Source: CALDTK01 sp045110575 (GTDB lineage: Bacteria > Bacteroidota > Bacteroidia > Chitinophagales > Saprospiraceae). From it: a stretch of DNA of 64,000 bases. Location: assembly GCA_045110575.1 (NCBI GenBank), contig JBGCGF010000025.1, positions 44,041 to 108,040 on the forward strand, written 5' to 3'. The position numbers and the translations under genes are program-made. Positions within the stretch are counted from its first letter, which is position 1. Every line of letters begins with the position of its first letter. The notes under the pieces were generated by a model. That model worked only from the letters and a program-made list of their open reading frames with translations. It did no database searches and was not told where the DNA came from. This document shows positions 34,589-42,678 of this stretch, piece after piece.

Positions 34589-36205
34589 ATGCCCAACCTC
34601 GATAGTGCCATTCATGAGGACGCGAACAAACTCGCTTACTCAAACATCAAACACCGACTTCTAAAAATCCACCAAGGTGGAGGTGAGAAGAAAATCGCTA
34701 AGCAACACGCTAAAGGAAAGTTGACCGCTCGAGAGCGCGTCGCTGCGCTAGTGGACAACGCGGATGACTTTCTCGAGCTCGGCAGTTTTGCAGGATTCGG
34801 GATGTACAAAGAACACGGTGGTTGTCCTGCTGGAGGTGTTGTCGTTGGCCTCGGACGTGTTCAAGGCAGACTCTGCGTCATCGTTGCTAACGATGCTACC
34901 GTAAAGGCTGGCGCATGGTTTCCGATAACCGGTAAAAAGAACCTTCGCGCTCAAGAGATCGCATTGGAAAACAAGCTTCCAATCATTTATCTCGTTGACT
35001 CTGCCGGTGTCTACCTTCCGATGCAGGATGAAATATTCCCTGACAAGGAGCACTTCGGCCGCATTTTCCGCAACAACGCACAGCTTTCAAGCAAAGGCAT
35101 TCCTCAAATCGCTGCCATCATGGGTAGCTGCGTTGCTGGTGGAGCTTACCTCCCAATCATGAGCGACGAAAGTCTCATCGTTGAAGGAACAGGAAGCATC
35201 TTCCTTGCTGGGCCATACCTCGTACGAGCTGCCATTGGCGAAAAGGTAGATCAGGAGACACTTGGGGGAGCAAACACGCAGACCTCAATTAGTGGCGTCG
35301 TCGACTACAAGTGTAAAGACGACCAGACATGCTTGGCAACTATTCGAGAATTAGTTGACAAGCTTGGCGACAGACCGAAATCCGGAATCAACCGCAAAGC
35401 AGCCGTTGAGCCAATCGTTCCAACGACTGAGGTGTACGCTCGCTTTCCAGACTTACGTACGAAGCCTTACCCTACGCTTAGTGTACTAGAAACGATCATC
35501 GACGCCGATACTTGGACAGAATACAAGCCAGACTATGGCCGCACCATCCTTTGTGGATATGCACGAGTCGATGGATGGGCAGTGGGTATCGTTGCTAATA
35601 ATCGAGAGATCATTAAGACGGCAAGTGGCGAAATGCAATTTGGCGGAGTCATCTATTCCGATAGTGCCGATAAAGCTGCACGATTCGTGATGAACTGCAA
35701 TCAGAAGCGCATCCCACTCGTGTTCATGCACGATGTAACAGGCTTTATGGTCGGTAGTCGATCAGAGCATGGTGGCATCATTAAAGACGGTGCTAAGCTC
35801 GTCAATGCGGTTTCAAACTCTACTGTTCCAAAGATCACCATCGTAATGGGCAACTCCTACGGAGCGGGCAACTATGCGATGTGCGGTAAAGCCTACGATC
35901 CTCGATTTATTGCAGCTTGGCCTACAGCACGGATTGCCGTCATGGGCGGATCTCAAGCAGCGAAGGTTTTGCTCCAGATTCAATTATCAGGAAAAGACAA
36001 GCCTTCTCAAGAAGAACAAGACGCTTTGCTCAAGAAGATTAGCGAGCGCTACGATGCACAAACCGAGGCAACGTATGCGGCCTCTCGTATGTGGGTTGAT
36101 GAGATCATTGATCCCGCAACTTCGAGATCATTCATCTCAACATGTCTTGAAGCAGCCGATCACGGAGTAATTGAGCCGTTTAACGTTGGAGTCTTACAAA
36201 CGTGA
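34589..36205 (+). CDS. Acyl-CoA carboxylase beta (carboxyltransferase) subunit, methylcrotonyl-CoA type
   Basis: The 538-residue carboxyltransferase moves carboxyl from biotin to an acyl-CoA. Both crotonase-like halves are present: ARERVAALVD, then the acyl-CoA site VDSAGVYLPMQDEIFPDKEHFGRIF and GSCVAGGAYLPIMSDE, then PLVFMHDVTGFMVGSRSEHGGIIKDGAKL and GNSYGAGNYAMCGKAYDPRF. The FPDKEHFGRIFRNNA stretch is characteristic of methylcrotonoyl-CoA carboxylase (leucine breakdown), but propionyl- or geranyl-CoA enzymes are close. The biotin-carrying alpha subunit gene is not in the window, which is unusual. Monocistronic. Confidence 0.92.
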   Translation: MPNLDSAIHEDANKLAYSNIKHRLLKIHQGGGEKKIAKQHAKGKLTARERVAALVDNADDFLELGSFAGFGMYKEHGGCPAGGVVVGLGRVQGRLCVIVANDATVKAGAWFPITGKKNLRAQEIALENKLPIIYLVDSAGVYLPMQDEIFPDKEHFGRIFRNNAQLSSKGIPQIAAIMGSCVAGGAYLPIMSDESLIVEGTGSIFLAGPYLVRAAIGEKVDQETLGGANTQTSISGVVDYKCKDDQTCLATIRELVDKLGDRPKSGINRKAAVEPIVPTTEVYARFPDLRTKPYPTLSVLETIIDADTWTEYKPDYGRTILCGYARVDGWAVGIVANNREIIKTASGEMQFGGVIYSDSADKAARFVMNCNQKRIPLVFMHDVTGFMVGSRSEHGGIIKDGAKLVNAVSNSTVPKITIVMGNSYGAGNYAMCGKAYDPRFIAAWPTARIAVMGGSQAAKVLLQIQLSGKDKPSQEEQDALLKKISERYDAQTEATYAASRMWVDEIIDPATSRSFISTCLEAADHGVIEPFNVGVLQT

Positions 36206-36282
36206 GAAATAGAGGTCTAAGCGAGTTTAGACGTTGACCAAACGTCAATCCGGAAGAGTTTATACGGATCAAGCGGGCAATC

Positions 36283-36299
36283 GACAAACGTAGTTTGTC
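36283..36299. promoter_or_regulatory. Inverted repeat over the CBS-gene promoter
   Basis: GACAAAC-GTA-GTTTGTC is a perfect 7-3-7 inverted repeat overlapping the -33 TTTG (36294-36297); it could be an operator. Confidence 0.5.
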
Positions 36300-36325
36300 T
36301 AATTGACTGATAATCCCTACCTTAT
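36294..36325 (+). promoter_or_regulatory. Promoter of the CBS-domain gene
   Basis: TTTG at 36294-36297 and TACCTTAT at 36318-36325 with a 20-bp spacer, 25 bp before the ATG. Confidence 0.55.
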
Positions 36326-36349
36326 TCCGAACAACTAAACCTCACGCTT

Positions 36350-36775
36350 ATGATGACTGAACGTATACACTCGATAATGACTAAAAATGTGCTCACGCTT
36401 ACACCTAACCACACGGCTGCAGATGTAAATAAGATCGTGAAAACAAAACGGTATCACCATATCCCTATCGTCGAAGGTTCTAAGATGGCAGGCATCGTTA
36501 CGAGTTATGACTTGATGCGCATGGATGTCCCAGTGGAGGACTACTCCAACCACCTAATCAAAAACTTCATGACGACCAACGTAGCCTATTTGAACCCTAA
36601 TGATCAGGTTGGTGCGGCAGCAGAACTGTTCATGAAGCACCTTTTTCATGGACTACCAATCTGTGATCAAGACTTAAACCTTGTAGGGATCATTACCACA
36701 CACGATGTGCTCAAGTACACCTACTACAAGGAATACCCAAGAGAGCAGCCAACGCACAATGCACAGGCTGTTTAA
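36350..36775 (+). CDS. CBS-pair domain protein
   Basis: The 141-residue protein consists almost entirely of two CBS motifs: IMTKNVLTLTPNHTAADVNKIVKTKRYHHIPIVEG...GIVTSYDLM and FMTTNVAYLNPNDQVGAAAELF...HGLPICD...GIITTHDVL. CBS pairs bind adenine nucleotides and sense energy state. Standing alone it is likely a small regulator or an accessory to another protein; the partner is unknown. An inverted repeat covers its promoter, so its transcription may be controlled. A convergent EI24 gene follows 12 bp later. Confidence 0.9.
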   Translation: MMTERIHSIMTKNVLTLTPNHTAADVNKIVKTKRYHHIPIVEGSKMAGIVTSYDLMRMDVPVEDYSNHLIKNFMTTNVAYLNPNDQVGAAAELFMKHLFHGLPICDQDLNLVGIITTHDVLKYTYYKEYPREQPTHNAQAV

Positions 36776-36787
36776 GCAACACGTAAC

Positions 36788-37546
36788 CTATTGCCGCTGG
36801 TCGCCTGTGCGTTGATGAAACGCATAGGCGCTTGCCGCGGCTGACCATGCCGGCGCAAACAGAAAGCCAATCGCAGTGAAAAGCAACAGGACGAATCCAA
36901 GTCCTAGGCCGATCGTCAACCATCGATTCTGGTTGAAATATGCAACGGACTCACCATAAGAATATCGCTCCTCTAGCGTGAAGTCTAGCGCGCCTGCGCC
37001 TACGAAATAGGATTGCACAACGATAAGTGCGACTGCAGCGCCAATGTTGACACCCGGAATCAGGCCTAGAATCAAGAGGGGTATCGTCAACATCATCTCA
37101 AACGAAAACAGGCGCCCATTGAGCCGAATACTTCGCTTGATGAGTGTCCAGCGTTCTGCTTTTGTCTTTCCATGTGGCAAGCCAGGCTCAACACCTTGCA
37201 AGGAAGTGACATGGTCACTTACCCGCTCGGCAACTTTGCCCATCCACGGGGCTGTAGCAATAAGGACAAGGTGCTTAAAGAGTAGCAAGCCAATTGCCAA
37301 TACGCTTACAAAAGCGACAACTGCTGCTGCAATTTCAAAAGCCTTGTACCCTCCAAAGACGGACGTCCAGTCAATCGCCAAAACGACATTGGCCATCGCA
37401 TAAGCAATGAACCCTATGACGATCATGACGCCCAGGGAGATTGCAGCCGTTAAAAGCAAATAACGCCAAAGGCCCAACTTTGAAAAAAGCGAAATCACTT
37501 TAAAGTAGGCGGTAAACCCTCGAAAGAAAGCTTTGAATGCTCCCAC
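36788..37546 (-). CDS. EI24/CysZ-like membrane protein
   Basis: The 252-residue inner-membrane protein has about four helices: LWRYLLLTAAISLGVMIVIGF, AAAVVAFVSVLAIGLLLF, LLILGLIPGVNIGAAVALIVVQSYFVGAGALDF and WLTIGLGLGFVLLLFTAIGF. The GxxPGVNxxAAVALxxxQ-type core and the long amphipathic segments match the EI24 domain family, which includes the sulfate permease CysZ. The substrate here is not known. It starts three bases after the otsAB stop on the same strand, so the two form an operon; a function linked to trehalose or osmotic stress is inference. Confidence 0.87.
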   Translation of the reverse strand: MGAFKAFFRGFTAYFKVISLFSKLGLWRYLLLTAAISLGVMIVIGFIAYAMANVVLAIDWTSVFGGYKAFEIAAAVVAFVSVLAIGLLLFKHLVLIATAPWMGKVAERVSDHVTSLQGVEPGLPHGKTKAERWTLIKRSIRLNGRLFSFEMMLTIPLLILGLIPGVNIGAAVALIVVQSYFVGAGALDFTLEERYSYGESVAYFNQNRWLTIGLGLGFVLLLFTAIGFLFAPAWSAAASAYAFHQRTGDQRQ

Positions 37547-37549
37547 GAA

Positions 37550-39745
37550 TTAGGCTTCTTTAGGCTTATTGGAATTCGCAAGCATAGTAAGAAGTTTACG
37601 GACCTTGTCTACGTTTTCGACCTGATACTTGGCTTCTGTAGCGCCTTGACCAACCTTGATCGTATATGCTCCTTCGGGCATTGCCTTGAAGGTGTCTTCA
37701 TCAGTATGATCATCACCGATCGTGATTGCAAAATCGAAGTTATTTTCTTCCACCCATGAAGCGGCTGCCTTGCCTTTGTTGACTCCAGCATTCTTGATCT
37801 CAACCACTTTGTGTCCTTCGAGTACCTGCAAGTCTAGGTTTGAAGTCAAATAGCTGAGGACTTCTCTAAATTCTCGAACGCGCTTTGCGCCTAGCTCTTT
37901 ATCGGCCTTGCGATAGTGCCAAGCGAGGCTGTATTCTTTTTCTTCAATGAAGCTACCTGGAGTTCGCTCCACCATGCCGTCAAGAACTTCCATGACGCGC
38001 TCCTTCCACGTATTCGTCATACCTGGAGCTTGGTGCCATTTCCCGTTGCGACGTTGCCATACACCGTGCTCAGCAGCCATGTCTGTTCCAAGATGTCCGA
38101 GCCACTTCTCTAAGGTGATGTGATCTCGCCCTGAGTTTATGATCAGTGTATTCCCTTCAGCTTTCGCCAAAACCTCCAACAACTCTAGTAATTCAGGATC
38201 TGGGAAAACCGCTTGAGGATCTGTCTGGAAGCCCATGAGGGTTCCGTCATAATCAAGCATGAGAAGCCTGTTCGTCGACTTCCTATAGTCTTCCATCATC
38301 GTTGTCATCACCTCAGAATCGATGAGGTTGACTTTATTGGATTCTGCAGGCATGGTTAATTTTTTCAAGTCTTTCATGAACGCTGCAGCCCAATTGCTGA
38401 CGTCGTATTTTCTTAGTCGCTCTTGCATCTTCGACAAACGCAGCTCTTGCTCTTCGACAGACATACTCAATGCCTGATCAAGTGCTTTGACCATCTCTTC
38501 GCTGTCTTGTGGGTTGACAGTAATTGCGTCAGTCAGCTCGTTTGCTGCACCTGCCATTTCTGACAAAATAAGCACGCCACGCATGCTTTTCTCTTTGCTT
38601 GCGATGTACTCTTTAGCAACAAGGTTCATTCCATCACGCAATGGCGTGATTAGCGCGACGTCTGACCGCTGGTAAAGTGCGTTGAGGGAACCAAAGCTCA
38701 GGCTACGGTAGAAGTACTTGATTGGAGTCCAATCAAACGTTCCATGCATTCCATTGACCTCTCCAACAAGCGTCTCTACCTCGTGCTTCAATTCTTGGTA
38801 TTGGTCCACCGAATCTCGAGAAGGAACCACCAGCATCACAAAGCTGACTTGACGCGTATACTCCGGGTGAGAGGCTAAAAACCTCCCGATTGCTCGAATA
38901 CGCTGCGGAATCCCTTTCGTGTAATCCAAACGATCGACACTCAAAACGATCCGTAGACCGCGTGAAATGTTCATTATCGCCTGAACATTATCGTCATCCT
39001 TATCCGGTTCGTGGAACGCATACTTTTCGTAATCGATACCCATTGGATAAACATCGACATTCACCTTCCGTCCTTCGATTTCCATTCGTCCAAACTGGTG
39101 CTCAAAACCACCAATCCTATATGCCGCACTCAGGAAGTGACGCATGTAACCAAACGTATGGAAGCCAATCAAATCAGACCCTAGCACACCTTTGAGGATT
39201 TCTTCCCTCCAAGGCAAGATTCTAAAAATCTCATAGCTCGGAAACGGAATGTGCAAGAAGAATCCAATTGCCACATCAGGGTGTGTCTCTCGGATCATTC
39301 CAGGTAAAAGCATGAGTTGATAGTCATGCACCCATACGGTATCACCTTCTTCGATAAGCGGACCGATAGCATCAGCAAATTTCCGATTCACTTTGGTATA
39401 CGCCTTCCAGTATTCGTCGTGCGTGTAGTCTGTGTACTGCGTGAAATAATGGAAATGGGGCCAGATGACCTTGTTCGAAAATCCTCCGTAGAAGTTTTCG
39501 ATCTCTTTATTGGTCAGGAAGACCGGCACTAAACCGTCTCCTTTCAGATCCTTACGAATAGCTTCCTGTTCCCACTCTTCCTTGATTGCCTTTCCTGGCC
39601 AGCCGACCCACTTACGATCGAGGGAGTCGTCTAAAGAATTGAGCCCGGTAGCGAGTCCCCCCGCACTCGGAAAGTAGATAAGCTCTCCCTTCTTGCGGTC
39701 GATCGTTACAGGTAAGCGATTGGAAACAATGATCAATTTAGACAT
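37550..39745 (-). CDS. Bifunctional trehalose-6-phosphate synthase/phosphatase
   Basis: It makes trehalose, an osmo- and stress protectant, in two steps. From the ATG at 39745 (MSKLIIVSNRLPVT) it has 731 residues. The N-terminal 470 or so form a GT20 glucosyltransferase (OtsA): GGLATGLNSL, WVGWPG, HDYQLMLLPGMI, GFFLHIPFPSYEIF, VDRLDYTKGIP. The C-terminal 240 or so form a HAD phosphatase (OtsB): LLMLDYDGTLMGF with the DxDGT nucleophile, and ITIGDDHTDEDTF. Both active sites are intact. The fusion order OtsA-OtsB is common in Bacteroidota. It is followed at once by the EI24 gene. The extension to 39775 is ignored because the family starts at MSKL. Confidence 0.95.
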   Translation of the reverse strand: MSKLIIVSNRLPVTIDRKKGELIYFPSAGGLATGLNSLDDSLDRKWVGWPGKAIKEEWEQEAIRKDLKGDGLVPVFLTNKEIENFYGGFSNKVIWPHFHYFTQYTDYTHDEYWKAYTKVNRKFADAIGPLIEEGDTVWVHDYQLMLLPGMIRETHPDVAIGFFLHIPFPSYEIFRILPWREEILKGVLGSDLIGFHTFGYMRHFLSAAYRIGGFEHQFGRMEIEGRKVNVDVYPMGIDYEKYAFHEPDKDDDNVQAIMNISRGLRIVLSVDRLDYTKGIPQRIRAIGRFLASHPEYTRQVSFVMLVVPSRDSVDQYQELKHEVETLVGEVNGMHGTFDWTPIKYFYRSLSFGSLNALYQRSDVALITPLRDGMNLVAKEYIASKEKSMRGVLILSEMAGAANELTDAITVNPQDSEEMVKALDQALSMSVEEQELRLSKMQERLRKYDVSNWAAAFMKDLKKLTMPAESNKVNLIDSEVMTTMMEDYRKSTNRLLMLDYDGTLMGFQTDPQAVFPDPELLELLEVLAKAEGNTLIINSGRDHITLEKWLGHLGTDMAAEHGVWQRRNGKWHQAPGMTNTWKERVMEVLDGMVERTPGSFIEEKEYSLAWHYRKADKELGAKRVREFREVLSYLTSNLDLQVLEGHKVVEIKNAGVNKGKAAASWVEENNFDFAITIGDDHTDEDTFKAMPEGAYTIKVGQGATEAKYQVENVDKVRKLLTMLANSNKPKEA
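38160..38173 (-). repeat. Mini-hairpin motif, exact
   Basis: GTTTTGGCGAAAGC on the coding strand of the trehalose gene, read as VLAKAE. Confidence 0.85.
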
Positions 39746-39929
39746 AAGGAGGCATTTTAAGAAACGTAACGCCAACTTACCGAATAATGATCGAGTGTCG
39801 AAGCTCTTGCAGATTATTTAATGCAGTCCATTCCCAATTGTCGGCATCTAACTACGAAACCTAGGTTTTGACGGAAGTACCACGCTCCAATCCTAGAGGA
39901 GGCAGCTTGCCCCCGAGTACATAAAAGAA

Positions 39930-39963
39930 AAGCCGCCTATCTGCAGAAGCAAATAAGCGGCTT
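39930..39963 (-). terminator. Terminator after the 455-aa gene
   Basis: On the minus strand AAGCCGC...GCGGCTT is followed by TTCTTTTA. The first arm overlaps an exact mini-hairpin motif (39960-39973). Confidence 0.65.
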
Positions 39964-39973
39964 TCGCCAAAAC
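39960..39973 (-). repeat. Mini-hairpin motif, exact, in a terminator arm
   Basis: GTTTTGGCGAAAGC followed by CGC; it shares bases with the terminator at 39930-39963. Confidence 0.85.
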
Positions 39974-40009
39974 CCGTATTAGGAGATTCGGCCAACAGTT
40001 GTAGTTGAA

Positions 40010-41401
40010 TTATGCAGAAGCAGGTGTACGTGTACGCTTCGTTTTGAAGAAATTAGTCACTTCACGCTCTGTCATAAAGCCAAGGTCAACCCAAGTCCGC
40101 TTAACGAACTTCTTGATGTCTTGGTAGTCACGGCCACGCTTGTCAGTGTAGATCTTAAGACAAGACTTCACGTAGCGCGTACTGAGTGTGCGGATCGCCT
40201 GCTTGAAACTCTCGTTGTCGAAAATGTCAAAGTGTACAGCGAACAGCTTCGATGCCTCGAAGAACTCTGTGTAGTGATCGGTATCAAGGTTGCCGAGCAT
40301 TTCAGTGAAGTAACGAAGTACCGTCTGACGCACGCACTCAACAACATCGCTGAGTCCTTTTTGATCACCGATGAATACGCGAATAGCATCCTGCGTCTCA
40401 AGGTGATTGATTCCGTTTGCATGAACCTTCTCGACCAATGCATAGTACTGCTGTACTAAACCATCGCCAGAAGTACCAATGCGTTGGGCCATGCGACGAT
40501 CTACTGCTGCAGTTACCTCTACGCTAGAACCTTGGTGAAGACTTGCGAGAAAGCTGAAGTATGGATCTGAGAAAGATGAATCACCTGCGGCTTCACGAAG
40601 AAGATCACGCAACTTATTCTCATTGCTTTCTGGCATCTCTTGGAACATTCCCGTGAGGGTTAGTACACTTTTGTAACCAGGAACTGTTTGGAGGTCTGTA
40701 TTTTTTAGGAGATCGAAAAGCGGTTCAGCGAGTGAACTGTTGTCGACATCATGCCCAAAGCGGTACTCAAGAAACTTGAGGACATCAGGAAAACTCACAG
40801 TAGCTTCCTCTACGCTTGTAGGCATAGATGCTGTCGCATAATTTTCCTTCGCGAATTGGCGTGCATAGCGGGCGTGAACCTGAAGTCGCTGCTCCGCGGT
40901 ACGAATGCTAGAATTATGATTATTCACGTAAAAGTTACGTGGAATCTTGTTTGGAACGTCCTCTAAAAGACTACTTACCCAAACGTTTGTACTGAGCGCT
41001 AGGGCAACAGTAACACCTTGACCGATACGACGCTCAAGCTCAGGAAACGCAGCACTTTGCGCAATCGCAAGCATCACCTTCTTCAGGTGCTCTTGTGGAC
41101 GGTAGTAAAACCCACGAGAATCAACTCGAGGACGCAATACAGCGTAACCGAGAACGCGTGGTAGATAAAGACCTTCCAACCCTTCGTCCAACAAAGCAAG
41201 CTCGAGTGACTCGATTTGCAGTGGAGCTACGTTGGCCACCTCTTGATATAGCGCAGCGATCTCAGATTCGAATGCTTCCTTGAAGGCAGCATAGTCATCT
41301 TGTTCTTCGCTGTCGATGTACGTCGAGAGTAATTCGCTTTCTTGAATCGCAGACTTTATGTCTTCAAGACGTTGCAGATAATCGGGGCTAAGAGCTTCCA
41401 T
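40010..41401 (-). CDS. Hypothetical protein, about 463 residues
   Basis: From the ATG at 41401 (MEALSPDYLQRLEDIKSAIQ) it encodes a mostly helical soluble protein without signal peptide or membrane helix. Notable stretches: LPRVLGYAVLRPRVDSRGFYYRPQEHL, GQGVTVALALSTNVWVSSLLEDVP and a basic C-terminus (FFKTKRTRTPASA). I recognise no family. It is downstream of rpsP on the same strand, with a terminator at 41441-41477 between them, so it is probably transcribed alone or by readthrough. The frame upstream of 41401 crosses that terminator and is not coding. It ends with its own terminator. Confidence 0.8.
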   Translation of the reverse strand: MEALSPDYLQRLEDIKSAIQESELLSTYIDSEEQDDYAAFKEAFESEIAALYQEVANVAPLQIESLELALLDEGLEGLYLPRVLGYAVLRPRVDSRGFYYRPQEHLKKVMLAIAQSAAFPELERRIGQGVTVALALSTNVWVSSLLEDVPNKIPRNFYVNNHNSSIRTAEQRLQVHARYARQFAKENYATASMPTSVEEATVSFPDVLKFLEYRFGHDVDNSSLAEPLFDLLKNTDLQTVPGYKSVLTLTGMFQEMPESNENKLRDLLREAAGDSSFSDPYFSFLASLHQGSSVEVTAAVDRRMAQRIGTSGDGLVQQYYALVEKVHANGINHLETQDAIRVFIGDQKGLSDVVECVRQTVLRYFTEMLGNLDTDHYTEFFEASKLFAVHFDIFDNESFKQAIRTLSTRYVKSCLKIYTDKRGRDYQDIKKFVKRTWVDLGFMTEREVTNFFKTKRTRTPASA

Positions 41402-41440
41402 GTTAGGGGGTAAAAAAGTTAGAAATGAGTGGCTGGATAC

Positions 41441-41477
41441 AAAAAACCTGGTAATCCCCACTTGAGAATTACCAGGT
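41441..41477 (-). terminator. Terminator after rpsP
   Basis: On the minus strand ACCTGGTAATTC...GGGATTACCAGGT followed by T6. Confidence 0.85.
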
Positions 41478-41573
41478 CGATGTCCCAGACTTGTGTGAAA
41501 TTCCAATGGAATATCACTTTACAAACTTACGAAGATTGCTCCGTTTTGTTTGCAGGGTGAGCGATAAATCAGC

Positions 41574-42482
41574 TTACGCTGGTTTACCGCCGTCGAGCTT
41601 GTCCTGAAGGACCTTAAGCTCATCCCACTTACCATCGGCAGCGAGTTGTGCCTGTGTTGGCCAAGTATCAGGAATGTGAGCACCGAAGTTTCCTTCAGCT
41701 TCAGTAAGCATTGTCTTGATAGCAGTAGCCTCAGTCCCAGCGAGCTGAGCGAAAGTCATGATGCCATTCTTGTTAAGTACCTCAGCGATCTTTGGGCCGA
41801 TGCCTTCGATCTTGTTGAGCTTGTCTGGCTTAGCAGCTGGAGCTTCTTCCTTTGCAGGAGCAGCTTCTACTACTGGTGCCGCCTCAACTACAGGAGCTGG
41901 TGCTGGTGCTTCTGCTACTACTGGAGCAGCTTCTTCAACAACTGGTGCAGCTTCTACTACAGGAGCAGGTGCTGGAGCCTCTTCAACTACTGGTGCCGCC
42001 GCTTCAGCTGCAGACGCAACTGTAGGAGTAAGCTCTGGTGGAGCTACGTACTCTGGTTCTGGCTCCTTAATGATTGGCTTAACACCTGCGATAATCGCAC
42101 GTTCAGCAGCTTTCTCATTTGCAGTCTCAGCAAAACGATCAGCGAATTTCGCTTCCTTCTTGCCTACCCACTCAGCTAGCATCTTTGCTGCTTGCTCTTC
42201 CGTCAATGCTCCTTTAAGCACTCCACGGTGGAGGTGCTTGCGGTACATTACTCCTTTCACGCGAAGAATCGCACGAACAGTATCGGTAGGTTGAGCACCT
42301 TTTAGCAACCACTCGAATGCTTCATTAGCATCGAGATCGATCGTTGCTGGCTTAGTCATTGGGTTGTAAGTACCAACCTTCTCAATGAAACGGCCATCGC
42401 GTGGACTACGAGAGTCAGCAATTACGATGTGGTAGAAAGGCTTTTTGCGACGCCCGCGGCGTTGTAGTCGTATCTTGACCAT
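41574..42482 (-). CDS. rpsP: 30S ribosomal protein S16 with a long Ala/Pro/Val/Glu linker and helix-hairpin-helix tail
   Basis: From the ATG at 42482 (MVKIRLQRRGRRKKPFYHIV) the product has 302 residues. S16 itself occupies the first 80 or so (DSRSPRDGRFIEKVGTYNP), where it helps fold the 30S central and 5' domains. A helical segment follows, then a low-complexity linker of APVVEEAPAPAPVVEAAP-type repeats (about 170-225). The C-terminal domain, about 75 residues, begins LNKIEGIGPKIAEVLNKNGI, a helix-hairpin-helix fold usually linked to nucleic-acid binding. Typical S16 proteins have 80-180 residues, so this is a fusion. Antisense open frames across the linker are compositional shadows. It ends with a strong terminator. 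Confidence 0.93.
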   Translation of the reverse strand: MVKIRLQRRGRRKKPFYHIVIADSRSPRDGRFIEKVGTYNPMTKPATIDLDANEAFEWLLKGAQPTDTVRAILRVKGVMYRKHLHRGVLKGALTEEQAAKMLAEWVGKKEAKFADRFAETANEKAAERAIIAGVKPIIKEPEPEYVAPPELTPTVASAAEAAAPVVEEAPAPAPVVEAAPVVEEAAPVVAEAPAPAPVVEAAPVVEAAPAKEEAPAAKPDKLNKIEGIGPKIAEVLNKNGIMTFAQLAGTEATAIKTMLTEAEGNFGAHIPDTWPTQAQLAADGKWDELKVLQDKLDGGKPA

Positions 42483-42664
42483 AGTGATTCTGTAATTTTT
42501 ATGGATGAACCATACCCGGCATATAGGAAAATCCCTAACCAGGCTTACTAGAGCCCGCAAATGTAGAAGATTTTTAAATCTTCTGGAGAAAAATTATCTC
42601 CCAAATTTCACTTAGATCAATTCCTCCGTAAATTACTAGCACTGATGACATTAAAGGTCATTCA

Positions 42665-42678
42665 GCTTCCGCTAAAAC
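42665..42678 (-). repeat. Mini-hairpin motif, GGAA-loop variant, containing a stop codon
   Basis: GTTTTAGCGGAAGC followed by T; its TAG is the stop codon of the TonB receptor gene. Confidence 0.65.

Noticed and set aside
37374..37387. TCAATCGCCAAAAC considered as a signature copy
   Set aside because: The hairpin half is not present; only the first nine or so bases match.
41646..42294. Long antisense frames across rpsP
   Set aside because: They mirror the Ala/Pro/Val/Glu repeat linker and have no independent support.
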